Shown: in pieces, positions 7,896 through 16,212 of the stretch | How positions within the stretch are numbered: the first letter of the stretch is position 1 | Layout of the letters: the number at the start of each line of letters is the position of its first letter | NCBI RefSeq assembly: GCF_016612535.1 | Contig: NZ_JAENXS010000003.1 | Span: 372,001-436,000, forward strand | Length of the DNA: 64,000 nucleotides | Source of the DNA: Bradyrhizobium diazoefficiens | GTDB taxonomy: Bacteria > Pseudomonadota > Alphaproteobacteria > Rhizobiales > Xanthobacteraceae | Reading direction: 5' to 3' | Program-made: the position numbers and the translations under genes | The notes under the pieces: generated by a model | What the model was told of the DNA's origin: nothing | Seen by the model: only the letters and a program-made list of their open reading frames with translations | The model's database searches: none

Positions 7896-9138
7896 ATGTC
7901 GAACTGGTACGGTGAAAGCTCGCCGTTGGAGCGGCGCACGTTCTGGGCAAGCTTTGGCGGCTGGGCGCTGGATGCGCTCGATGTCCAGATGTTTGGCCTC
8001 GCCATTCCCGCGCTGATCGCGGCGTTCCACATCAGCAAGGCCGATGCCGGTCTGCTCGGATCGGTCACGCTGTTCTTCGGCGCATTCGGCGGCTGGCTCG
8101 GCGGCGCGCTCGGCGACCGCTACGGCCGAGTCAAGGCGCTCCAGATCACGGTTGCGACCTTTGCGCTCGCGACCTTCGCCAGCGCGTTCGCCATGAGCTA
8201 CACCCAGCTCGTGGTGCTCAAGGCGATCCAGGGCCTCGGCTTCGGCGCCGAATGGGCCTGCGGCGCGGTGCTGATGGCCGAGATCATCCGCCCCGAGCAT
8301 CGCGGCAAGGTGCTGGGTTCAGTGCAGAGCGCATGGGCCGTCGGCTGGGGGCGCGGCCGTGCTGCTGTCGGCGCTGGTCTTCACCTATGCGCCGGCGGAC
8401 ATCGCCTGGCGCATCCTGTTTGCGATCGGATTGTTGCCGGCGCTCCTCATCCTTTTCATCCGTCGCGGGCTGAAAGAGCCGCCGCGCGCCGTTGCAAAGG
8501 ACGCAGACGCGCCGTTTCTTGCCACGCTCTCCGGCATCTTCCATCGCGACGTGCTGCGTTCGACCCTGGTCGGCGGCCTTTTCGGCATCGGCGCCCACGG
8601 CGGTTACGCGGCGCTGACGACGTTCTTGCCGACTTACTTGCGCGAAGTGCGGCATCTCTCCGTACTGGGCTCCAGCGGGTATCTCGCCGTCATCATCGTC
8701 GCCTTCTTCTGCGGCTGTATCGCGAGCGGCATCATCAGCGACCGCATCGGCCGCAGGGCCAATGTCGCCTTCTTCGCCAGCGCCTGCATCGTCACCGTGC
8801 TGGTCTATATCTTCGCACCGCTGACCGATGGCGAAATGCTGGTGCTCGGTTTTCCGCTCGGCTTCTTCTCCGCCGGCATTCCGGCCAGCATGGCGGCGCT
8901 GTTCAGCGAGCTCTATCCGGCCGGCGTGCGCGGCACCGGCGTCGGCTTCTGCTACAATTTCGGCCGCGTCGTCTCCGCGGCGTTTCCTTTCCTGGTCGGC
9001 TTTCTCGGTGACCGCATCGGGCTTGGACCGGCAATCGGCATCGACGCGGCCTTCGCCTATGCGCTGGTGCTGATCGCGGTGGTGCTGTTGCCAGAGACAC
9101 GCGGCAAGGTCTTCGAGGCCGCCGCGGCGCGCGCCTGA
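7896..9138 (+). pseudogene. MFS transporter (aromatic/organic acid type), frameshifted
   Basis: Joined across a frameshift, this encodes a full-length 12-helix major facilitator of about 414 residues. The first half reads normally through RPEHRGKVLGSVQSAWAVGW, including the GDRYGRVKALQ loop motif. At 8347-8351 five Gs stand where four would keep the frame; after them the coding signal moves to the next frame (LLSALVFTYAPADIAWRILF) and continues to the stop at 9138. Without repair the first frame runs on to a nonsense end at 9011. It is either a recent pseudogene or a sequencing error in a homopolymer. Context (GntR before, amidohydrolase after) suggests import of an organic acid. Confidence 0.8.
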
Positions 9139-9160
9139 CGCAGGATGGGGAGTAAATGCC

Positions 9161-10072
9161 ATGACGGTTCGCCAGCGCGGCCTGACGCGCCGCCAGTTCG
9201 GCGCAGGCCTTGTGTCCCTCGTGCCGGCCGCGGCCATCGCGGGCCAAGCCATGAATGAGACGGCCTTGCCGACGATCGATACCCACGCCCACGTCTTTCA
9301 TCGCGGATTGAAACTCGCGCCGGGTCGGCGCTATGCGCCCGATTACGACGCGCCGCTATCGCTCTATCTGGAGCAACTCGACCACAACGACATGAGCAAT
9401 GGTGTACTCGTGCAGCCGAGCTTTCTCGGCACCGACAACTCTTACCTCGTGGAATGCCTGAAGACGGCGGCCGGCCGCCTGCGCGGCATCGCCGTCGTCG
9501 ATCCCGCTGTGTCAGCAGACGAGCTGCGCGCGCTCGACAAAGCAGGAGTCGTCGGCATTCGCCTCAATCTCGTGGGCCAGCCCTTGCCCGATCTCGTGGC
9601 CAGCGAGTGGAAGACGTTGCTTGCGAACGTGAAGGCGATGGACTGGCAGGTCGAGATCCAGCGCAACGCGTCCGATCTTGCCGTGCTCGCACCGCAGCTG
9701 CTCGATCACGGCGTCACAATCGTGCTCGATCATTATGCGCTGCCGGACCCGAGGCTCGGTGTCACCGATCCCGGCTTTCAATCGGTGCTGAAGCTCGGGG
9801 CGATGCGAAAGGTGTGGGTCAAGATCTCGGCGCCGTATCGCAACGGTCCGGCCGGCGAGAGCTTTGCCAAGGACGCCTATCCGCTGCTGCGTAGCGCCTA
9901 CGGTCTCGATCGCCTGCTGTGGGGCAGCGACTGGCCGCACACGCAATTCGAGGCGACGCAGGCTTACGCGAGGAACCGGCAATTCCTCGACACGCTCATC
10001 GTCGACGCGCGCGAGCGCGCGCAAGTGCTGGCATCGCCGCGGCCTCTCTTCCGCTTCTGGTGCGCGTCGTGA
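9161..10072 (+). CDS. Amidohydrolase-family TIM-barrel hydrolase with Tat-type signal (PDC-hydrolase-like)
   Basis: A 303-residue protein whose N-terminus carries a twin-arginine motif, TRRQFGAG, and a hydrophobic stretch, so export by Tat is predicted. The mature part starts at IDTHAHVFHR, the first metal or substrate-binding motif of the amidohydrolase_2 family, and has a late LLWGSDWPHTQF motif with the conserved Asp. This pattern resembles 2-pyrone-4,6-dicarboxylate lactonase and related dicarboxylic lactone hydrolases. The gene lies 22 bp after the broken MFS transporter and behind a GntR regulator, consistent with a small catabolic unit. The actual substrate is not known. Confidence 0.82.
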   Translation: MTVRQRGLTRRQFGAGLVSLVPAAAIAGQAMNETALPTIDTHAHVFHRGLKLAPGRRYAPDYDAPLSLYLEQLDHNDMSNGVLVQPSFLGTDNSYLVECLKTAAGRLRGIAVVDPAVSADELRALDKAGVVGIRLNLVGQPLPDLVASEWKTLLANVKAMDWQVEIQRNASDLAVLAPQLLDHGVTIVLDHYALPDPRLGVTDPGFQSVLKLGAMRKVWVKISAPYRNGPAGESFAKDAYPLLRSAYGLDRLLWGSDWPHTQFEATQAYARNRQFLDTLIVDARERAQVLASPRPLFRFWCAS

Positions 10073-10178
10073 TTGCTCCGATTGCACCGAATTTTGGGGC
10101 ATGACGAGCGATGCCGCCGGCTTGTAGAGTGCGCGCGAAGCGGCCGGTCAGTGGCCGCCATTCGCGTGAGGACTCGCC

Positions 10179-11093
10179 ATGCAGCGCCGCTACATCACCG
10201 TCGACGTGTTCACCGACCGCGCCTTCGGCGGCAACCAGCTCGCCGTGGTGCTGGATGCCGGCGGCTTGTCGACCGCACAAATGCAGGCGATCGCGACCGA
10301 GTTCAACTATTCCGAGACGACCTTCGTGCTGCCGCCGCGCGACAAGGCCAACGACGCCGAGGTGCGTATCTTCACGCCGGTCAGGGAGCTGCCGTTCGCG
10401 GGCCATCCCAATGTCGGCACCGCCTTCGTGCTGGCTTCGATCGCGAAGGAGCCGAAGCCCCGCCTGCTGTTCGAAGAAAAGGCGGGGCTCGTGCCGGTCG
10501 ATATCGCAAGGGAGCAGCGAAGAGTGATCAGCACCGAGCTCACCGCGCCGCAGCCGCTCTCGCGCCTCGCGCAAGTCTCTGCCGCCGACGTCGCGGCCTG
10601 CATCTCATTGACCGCGGATGACATCAAGACCGATCGCCATGCGCCGCAGGTCGTCGGCGTCGGGACGCCGTTTCTGGTCGCGGAGCTGCGTTCGCGCGAT
10701 GCGCTCAAGCGGGCAAAGCCCGATGCGGACGCCTTCGGCAGGGTTCTTCCACGCGACGGCGCCTTCTCGGTGTGGTTCTATACGCGCGACGCGCCCGCGG
10801 CGGAGGCGCCGTGCGATCGGCAGGCGCGGATGTTCATGCGTGGCGCCAGCGGCCTGGTCGAAGATCCCGCCACGGGCAGCGCCACCGTTGCCGCCGCCGC
10901 GCTGTTCGCCGATCTCGATGCCTTGCGCGACGGCGAGTTGAAGCTCACGGTCGGCCAGGGTTTTGACATGGGCCGGCCCAGCATCCTCCAGACCCGCGTG
11001 CGCAAGCAGGATGGCAAGATCCTCTCCGCCCATGTCGGCGGCAGCTGCGTGCAGATGATGGAAGGGACGTTTAGGTTGGAGGGGGAGAGGTAA
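10179..11093 (+). CDS. PhzF-family isomerase/epimerase-like protein
   Basis: A 304-residue member of the PhzF fold (two diaminopimelate-epimerase-like halves). The N-terminal [20 protein letters not shown] and [12 protein letters not shown] segments are conserved, with Glu46 matching the catalytic acid of Phz[18 protein letters not shown] and the late [15 protein letters not shown] motif are also present. Members catalyse isomerisation of small metabolites; no phenazine genes are near, so phenazine synthesis is unlikely. It is the last gene on this strand before a REP-like repeat and is 106 bp from the amidohydrolase. Confidence 0.9.
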   Translation: MQRRYITVDVFTDRAFGGNQLAVVLDAGGLSTAQMQAIATEFNYSETTFVLPPRDKANDAEVRIFTPVRELPFAGHPNVGTAFVLASIAKEPKPRLLFEEKAGLVPVDIAREQRRVISTELTAPQPLSRLAQVSAADVAACISLTADDIKTDRHAPQVVGVGTPFLVAELRSRDALKRAKPDADAFGRVLPRDGAFSVWFYTRDAPAAEAPCDRQARMFMRGASGLVEDPATGSATVAAAALFADLDALRDGELKLTVGQGFDMGRPSILQTRVRKQDGKILSAHVGGSCVQMMEGTFRLEGER

Positions 11094-11095
11094 CC

Positions 11096-11198
11096 CGTCA
11101 TTCCGGGGCGCGCGCAGCGCGAGCCCGGAATCCGTCGCGCAGCAGAGATGGTGGAGAAATGGATTCCGGGCTCGCGACTTCGTCGCGCCCGGAATGAG
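11096..11198. repeat. REP-like inverted repeat, 'CGTCATTCCGGGG' family
   Basis: Two arms of about 37 bp (starting CGTCATTCCGGGGCGCGC and ending in CGCCCGGAATGAGG) face each other around a spacer. The same arms occur at 27149-27254, and single degenerate arms at 23537, 31659 and 32555. It lies between converging genes and can form a long hairpin, so it may also stop transcription. Confidence 0.8.
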
Positions 11199-11204
11199 GT
11201 AGAC

Positions 11205-11666
11205 CTAAACCTGCCGCCCCGCCAGATTCCTCACCGCCACCCCATCGCGCTCCTCAATGATCTCCGCGATCATCTGGCGGTGGCAGTGCGTGTGGTCGCG
11301 CTCGTAGCAGAGTAGGCAGACGGGGCCGGCCTTCTTCACCAGTGCGGAGAGCTCGTCCATCGCTTCCTTGGCCTCAGGTGCCTTCAGGTGCTTTGAGAAA
11401 ATCTTCTCCAGCAATTCGTACTGGCCGCTACGCGCCGCAAGCCGTCCCTCTTTCGGCGTGCCGAGGGCTGCGAGATGGACATAGGCGATGCCGCGTTCGT
11501 CGAGGCCTGCGGCAAGCTGCTTCTTCGAAAAGCCCGGCCGCCGCGACGACGTCACCGCGCGCACGTCGACCACGAGCTTGACGCCGGCCTGCTCAAGTTC
11601 GTCCAGCACGGCCTTGGGTGGCGTCTGCTCATAGCCGATGGTGAAGAGCTTTTTCGTCCTGGCCAT
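11205..11666 (-). CDS. DUF488 family protein
   Basis: A 153-residue cytoplasmic protein. It begins LFTIGYEQTPPKAVLDELEQAGV and has VVDVRAVTSSRRPGFSK, then the family signature VCLLCYERDHTHCHRQMIAEII close to the C-terminus, with clustered Cys and His residues that could bind metal. The biochemical role of DUF488 is not established. It is 9 bp downstream of a DUF72 gene; the two families are often neighbours in bacteria, which suggests a shared role. Confidence 0.88.
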   Translation of the reverse strand: MARTKKLFTIGYEQTPPKAVLDELEQAGVKLVVDVRAVTSSRRPGFSKKQLAAGLDERGIAYVHLAALGTPKEGRLAARSGQYELLEKIFSKHLKAPEAKEAMDELSALVKKAGPVCLLCYERDHTHCHRQMIAEIIEERDGVAVRNLAGRQV

Positions 11667-11675
11667 GAAGGATCC

Positions 11676-12512
11676 TCAGCTCACCCGCGCAATCAGTTCC
11701 ATGGCGCCATGAGGTGCGCGCACCTTGCCCTCATGGATGACGTAAGCGAACACGTCGCGCGGCTCCTTCTTTGGCTTCGCCTTGTCGACCTTCGGAAGGT
11801 CGTCGGGTTCACCGCCGTCGGCCCAGGCCTGGAAGCGTTCGGCCCAGGCGTCGAGCTGCTTCGGCGGGTAGCAAGTCTTGATCTCGTCATTGCCTTTCTG
11901 AAGCCGGGCATAGACGAAATCGCCGGCGACGTCGGCGATCGCCGGATATTTGCCGTGCTCGGCGAACACGACAGGCGTCTCGAATTCGCGGATCAGCGCG
12001 ATGAAGTCCGCCGTGCAGAAACTGTCGTGCCGGACTTCCACCACGTGGCGCAGGGCGCGGCCCTCGAGCTTGCGCGGCAGCAGCTCCAGGAACTTGCCGA
12101 AATCGGCGCCGTCGAATTTCTTGGTCGGTGCGAACTGCCACAGCATGGGGCCGAGATGATCGCCAAGTTCCAGCACGCCGGAATCATAGAAGCGCTTGAT
12201 GGAATCGCCGGCCTCGGCCAGCACGCGGCGATTGGTGGCAAAGCGCGGCCCCTTCACCGAGAACACAAAACCCTCCGGCACTTCGCCGGCCCATTTGCGA
12301 AAGCTCTCCGGCTTCTGTGAGCCGTAATAGGTGCCGTTGATCTCGATCGAGGTCAGCTTCGAGGCCGCGTAGGACAGCTCCTTCGCCTGCGTCAGCTTCT
12401 CCGGATAGAACACGCCGCGCCAGGGCTCGAAGGTCCAGCCGCCGATGCCGATGAAGATGTTGCCGGATTTTTTGGATGCGGTTTTTGCTTTGGCCACGGA
12501 GGGATCTCGCAT
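11676..12512 (-). CDS. DUF72 family protein (YecE-like TIM barrel)
   Basis: The 278-residue protein has the DUF72 features: IGIGGWTFEPWRGVFYPEKLTQAKELSYAASKLTSIEINGTYYG (residues 21-64 in outline), then a fold resembling xylose-isomerase-type barrels, RHVVEVRHDSF in the centre, and YARL near the end. Function is unknown, though distant similarity to nucleases or isomerases has been proposed. The short Lys-rich N-terminus is a normal leader for rhizobial copies. Upstream member of the DUF72-DUF488 pair. Confidence 0.88.
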   Translation of the reverse strand: MRDPSVAKAKTASKKSGNIFIGIGGWTFEPWRGVFYPEKLTQAKELSYAASKLTSIEINGTYYGSQKPESFRKWAGEVPEGFVFSVKGPRFATNRRVLAEAGDSIKRFYDSGVLELGDHLGPMLWQFAPTKKFDGADFGKFLELLPRKLEGRALRHVVEVRHDSFCTADFIALIREFETPVVFAEHGKYPAIADVAGDFVYARLQKGNDEIKTCYPPKQLDAWAERFQAWADGGEPDDLPKVDKAKPKKEPRDVFAYVIHEGKVRAPHGAMELIARVS

Positions 12513-12616
12513 CGACGGGAAGGGGAGGCCTGCATCCTATTCAAACCAGAAGTGATTGGCCAGTTGTCGCATCCCGTCTAAGCTCACGCCGAAATCTGCG
12601 CAAAAAGGAGAACAAG

Positions 12617-13003
12617 ATGCGGATGCGGATGCTGATGGTGGGAGCGGCGCTCGTGATGATGACATCTGCTGCCATGACCCTTGCAGCCATGGCGGATGAC
12701 GACGGCACGAAAGGCGCACAGAAGCTCGCCATGCAGGGCCGCGACGATTACTGGCACTGCCTGGCGCGGGAATATTCGCGCGACTCTAATCAGGGCCTGT
12801 CCGAGCAGGCGTTCGGCCGCTCGGTCGCAGGGGCCTGCCCCTCGGAGCGGCAGTATTACCGGGTGGCACTGCTCGACTATCTCACCTCGCAATATCCGAA
12901 CATCGATTCCGGCGCCCATCTCGCGACCGCGAACAGGGCGGTGGAGTCGGCGCAGAAGGACATCGTGACCGCCTTCGCCAAGCACAGGCCGCCGCAGAAG
13001 TAG
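12617..13003 (+). CDS. Small secreted protein of unknown function
   Basis: A 128-residue protein with an N-terminal signal peptide (MRMRMLMVGAALVMMTSAAM onward, cleavage expected near AMA-DDD). The mature part has two cysteines (in WHCLAREYS and AGACPSERQYY), likely one disulfide. An AAGGAG box 6 bases before the ATG at 12617 fixes this start over one 141 bases upstream. No domain was recognised. The neighbouring gene at 13089 also encodes a small envelope protein. Confidence 0.7.
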   Translation: MRMRMLMVGAALVMMTSAAMTLAAMADDDGTKGAQKLAMQGRDDYWHCLAREYSRDSNQGLSEQAFGRSVAGACPSERQYYRVALLDYLTSQYPNIDSGAHLATANRAVESAQKDIVTAFAKHRPPQK

Positions 13004-13088
13004 GGCCAACCGTTGGGTCCGGCGGCCCTTCCGGCCGTGCGTTCATCCATGGTATGACTGGGCTCATCTGGAACAGGAACGGGCTGGC

Positions 13089-13286
13089 ATGTCGTCTGAG
13101 TCGGTAGGTGGCATTTGTGGCGCGATCGTCGCGGCAATCGTGCTTGCGGTCGCCGTCGTCTTCGGGCCGATCGGACAGTACGGCAAGCCGCCTAAGCCGG
13201 CCAAGGTCGAACAGGCGCCCGCCGCCATGGCCCCCGTGGCACCGGCGCCGCGGGGCCCGGTGATCCGGGAAGTCCCGAATCAGTAA
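13089..13286 (+). CDS. Small membrane-anchored, proline-rich protein
   Basis: A 65-residue product with one N-terminal membrane helix (GAIVAAIVLAVAVVFGPIGQ, about residues 11-30) and a short Pro/Ala-rich tail. No family was recognised. The coding signal is supported mainly by the helix and tail composition; the ribosome-binding site is weak, so this is a moderate call. Confidence 0.5.
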   Translation: MSSESVGGICGAIVAAIVLAVAVVFGPIGQYGKPPKPAKVEQAPAAMAPVAPAPRGPVIREVPNQ

Positions 13287-13547
13287 TGACCTGAAAAAGA
13301 TGCTTTTCGCGCTCTTGCAAAGCGGGTTTGCCATTCCTATCTAGGCTTCAACGGCGACGTTGAGCGGAAAAACTCCGGCGCTGGGACGACCTTTGGAATT
13401 GCTTGGGCTTGCGCCGGATGTACGCGCGGTCCGCCGTTCCGGGGTCGTTGGCATTTTAGGGCCCCTTTTGGGCCGTTTCTCAGAAAAACCCCGACTTATA
13501 GGGCAAGAACTTGGCATCGCAGGACGCGGCGGATATACGCTGCCGTC

Positions 13548-14675
13548 ATGAATGTAGCGATCAGATCGGGCCCCGACGACCAGGCTCACGAAGGGCCGGA
13601 ACTGTCGGTCATCGTCCCGACCTTCAACGAACGCGATAACGTCACGGTACTGTACCGGCGGCTGGAGGCGACGCTCGCCAACGTCGCCTGGGAGGTCGTG
13701 TTCGTCGACGACAATTCGCCCGACGGCACCTCGGACGTGGTGCGGGCGCTGGCGCAGCAGGACAGCCGCGTGCGCTGCATCCGGCGCATCGGCCGCCGCG
13801 GCCTGTCGGGCGCCTGCATCGAGGGCATCCTGGCTTCGAGCGCGCCTTACGCGGCCGTGATCGATGCCGACCTCCAGCACGACGAGACGCAGCTGCCGAA
13901 AATGCTGTTGCTGCTCGCAAGCGATCAGGCCGACCTCGTCGTCGGCAGCCGCTACATCGAGGGCTACAAGAGCGAAGGCTTCAACAAGCAGCGCGCCGGC
14001 GCCAGCGCGCTGGCGACCGAGGTTGCCAAGAAGATGCTGCGGGTCGAGATCGCCGATCCCATGAGCGGCTTCTTCATGGTCCGCCGCGACCGCTTCGAGC
14101 AATTGGCGCCAAAACTCTCGGTGCACGGCTTCAAGATCCTGCTCGATCTCGTCGCCAGTGCCAATGGCGGCTTGCGCGCCGCCGAAATTCCCTACACGTT
14201 CGGCGAGCGCCAGCATGGCGAGAGCAAGCTCGATTCCATGGTCGCGCTGGATTTCCTCGGGCTGGTGCTGGCCAAGTTCACCAACGACGCTGTCTCGCTG
14301 CGCTTCGTCCTGTTCGCGATGGTCGGCGGCATCGGCCTCGTGGTGCATCTCACCACGCTGTTCATCGGGCTCGAGCTGCTCAAGGCGCCGTTCGCGGAGG
14401 CGCAGGCCGCCGGCGCCATTGTCGCCATGACCAGCAACTTCATCCTCAACAACTTCCTCACCTATCGCGATCAGCGGTTGAAGGGCTTCGCGATCCTGCG
14501 TGGCCTGATCATGTTCTACATCGTGTGCAGCGTCGGCCTGCTCGCCAATGTCGGGGTCGCCTTCTCGGTCTACGACCAGGAGCCGATCTGGTGGCTGGCC
14601 GGTGCGGCCGGTGCGCTGATGGGCGTGGTGTGGAATTACGCGATGTCCGGACTGTTCGTCTGGCGCAAGAAATAG
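13548..14675 (+). CDS. Family 2 glycosyltransferase fused to GtrA-like membrane domain (DPM1-like)
   Basis: The 375-residue protein combines a GT2 domain (residues 16-240) of the polyprenyl-phosphate sugar transferase type (VIVPTFNERDNVTVLYRRL, VDDNSPDGT, DADLQHDE) with a four-helix GtrA domain (about residues 245-370, starting RFVLFAMVGGIGLVVHLTTL). It probably transfers a sugar from a nucleotide donor to undecaprenyl phosphate and helps move it across the inner membrane. The next gene, 30 bp away, encodes a GT39 enzyme that would use such a lipid-linked donor, so the two make a functional pair for lipid A, polysaccharide or hopanoid decoration. Confidence 0.92.
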   Translation: MNVAIRSGPDDQAHEGPELSVIVPTFNERDNVTVLYRRLEATLANVAWEVVFVDDNSPDGTSDVVRALAQQDSRVRCIRRIGRRGLSGACIEGILASSAPYAAVIDADLQHDETQLPKMLLLLASDQADLVVGSRYIEGYKSEGFNKQRAGASALATEVAKKMLRVEIADPMSGFFMVRRDRFEQLAPKLSVHGFKILLDLVASANGGLRAAEIPYTFGERQHGESKLDSMVALDFLGLVLAKFTNDAVSLRFVLFAMVGGIGLVVHLTTLFIGLELLKAPFAEAQAAGAIVAMTSNFILNNFLTYRDQRLKGFAILRGLIMFYIVCSVGLLANVGVAFSVYDQEPIWWLAGAAGALMGVVWNYAMSGLFVWRKK

Positions 14676-14705
14676 TGCGCCAAGGAAACAGCCAAGGAAG
14701 CTTGT

Positions 14706-16208
14706 ATGGGCGGGGCTGACGCGCGGATCGTCCGCAATACGGCGCTGGTCATTCTTGCGCTGGTCGGCTTACGGCTGGTCGCGGCCGCCTTCACGCCGAT
14801 CACCTTCGACGAAGCCTATTACTGGATGTGGTCGAAGAGCCTGGCGGGCGGCTATTACGACCACCCGCCGATGGTTGCTTATGTGATCCGCGCCGGCACC
14901 ATGATCGCCGGCGACACGGAGCTCGGCGTCCGCCTGGTCTCGATCCTGCTCGCTCTGCCCATGAGCTACGCGATCTATCGCTCGGCCGCGATCCTGTTCG
15001 GCGGCGCGCGGGTGGCGGCGACCAGCGCCATCCTGCTCAACGTGACGATGATGGCTTCGGTCGGCACGCTGATCGTGACGCCGGATGCGCCGTTGCTCGT
15101 TGCCTCCAGCTTCGTGCTGTTCTTCCTGGCAAAAGTGCTGGAGACCGGTCGCGGTGCCTGGTGGCTTGCGGTCGGCGCCGCCGTCGGCGCGGCCCTGCTG
15201 TCGAAATACACCGCGATGTTCTTTGGTGCCGCGATCCTGATCTGGCTCGCTGCGGTGCCAAAGCTCAGGCGCTGGTTTCTCTCGCCCTGGCCCTATCTCG
15301 GCGGCCTCGTTGCCCTCGCGCTATTCTCTCCGGTGATCCTCTGGAATGCGGATCATCATTGGGTCTCGTTCGCAAAGCAGCTCGGGCGCGCCAAGATCGG
15401 GGATTTTCGCCCAGTCTTCATTGCCGAGCTGGTCCCGACCCAGATCGCGTTTGCGACCCCGCTGGTCTTCATTCTCGGTGCGATGGGGCTGCATGCACTG
15501 ACCTGGCGCAGGGCCGGCGCGCTGGCCTCGCGCGCGTTGATCGAAACGCTGTTCTGGACCATCGTCGCCTACTTCGTCTGGCACTCGCTGCATGCCCGCG
15601 TCGAGGCCAACTGGTTCGCGCCGGTCTATCCCCCCTTCGTCGTCGCCGCCGCTGCCGCTGTCACCCTCGTGCAGTGGAAGCCGCGTGCGCGACGCCTGGT
15701 CGATTTTTGCCTGCGCTGGGCCGCACCCACCGGCATCGCGATGTTTGCCGCCCTGATCCTGCAGGCCAATACGGGTTGGCTATCCGGCTATCGCCGCGAT
15801 GCGACCGTGCGCAGCGTCGGCGTCGGCTGGCGCGAGCTCGCGGCTGGCATCGAAGCCGCGCGCGTTCGCAACGGTGCGACCTGTGTGCTCACGCCAGATT
15901 ACGGCACCACGGGCTGGCTCGCCTTCTATCTGCCGCGCGGCACCTGCGTGGTGCAGCAGAACCAGCGTATCCGCTGGGTCAACATGCCCGAACCAGATCC
16001 AAAACTGCTCGCGGGCAAGCTGATCTACGTCGACGAGCTGCGCGGCGACGGCCATCCCTTCCTCAACGATCTCTTCACGCAGGTGACGCGTGTTGCCGAG
16101 CTGCCGCGCAAGCGCGGGCCGCTCGTGGTCGAAACTTACGGCGTCGATTTGCTGGAAGGCGCCAAGGGCGACGTTCTGGACCGCTCGCCGCCACCCGAAG
16201 CGCAGTAG
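14706..16208 (+). CDS. Family 39 glycosyltransferase (ArnT/PMT-like membrane protein)
   Basis: A 500-residue polytopic membrane protein with the family motif FDEAYYWMWSKSLAGGYYDH (residues 38-57), whose acidic residues are catalytic in ArnT, followed by HPP-MVAYVIRAG. About 11 hydrophobic segments precede a soluble C-terminal domain of about 130 residues. It should take a sugar from an undecaprenyl-phosphate carrier and attach it to an envelope acceptor in the periplasm. It directly follows the GT2/GtrA gene that would supply the donor. The acceptor is unknown. Confidence 0.9.
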   Translation: MGGADARIVRNTALVILALVGLRLVAAAFTPITFDEAYYWMWSKSLAGGYYDHPPMVAYVIRAGTMIAGDTELGVRLVSILLALPMSYAIYRSAAILFGGARVAATSAILLNVTMMASVGTLIVTPDAPLLVASSFVLFFLAKVLETGRGAWWLAVGAAVGAALLSKYTAMFFGAAILIWLAAVPKLRRWFLSPWPYLGGLVALALFSPVILWNADHHWVSFAKQLGRAKIGDFRPVFIAELVPTQIAFATPLVFILGAMGLHALTWRRAGALASRALIETLFWTIVAYFVWHSLHARVEANWFAPVYPPFVVAAAAAVTLVQWKPRARRLVDFCLRWAAPTGIAMFAALILQANTGWLSGYRRDATVRSVGVGWRELAAGIEAARVRNGATCVLTPDYGTTGWLAFYLPRGTCVVQQNQRIRWVNMPEPDPKLLAGKLIYVDELRGDGHPFLNDLFTQVTRVAELPRKRGPLVVETYGVDLLEGAKGDVLDRSPPPEAQ

Positions 16209-16212
16209 CGCC

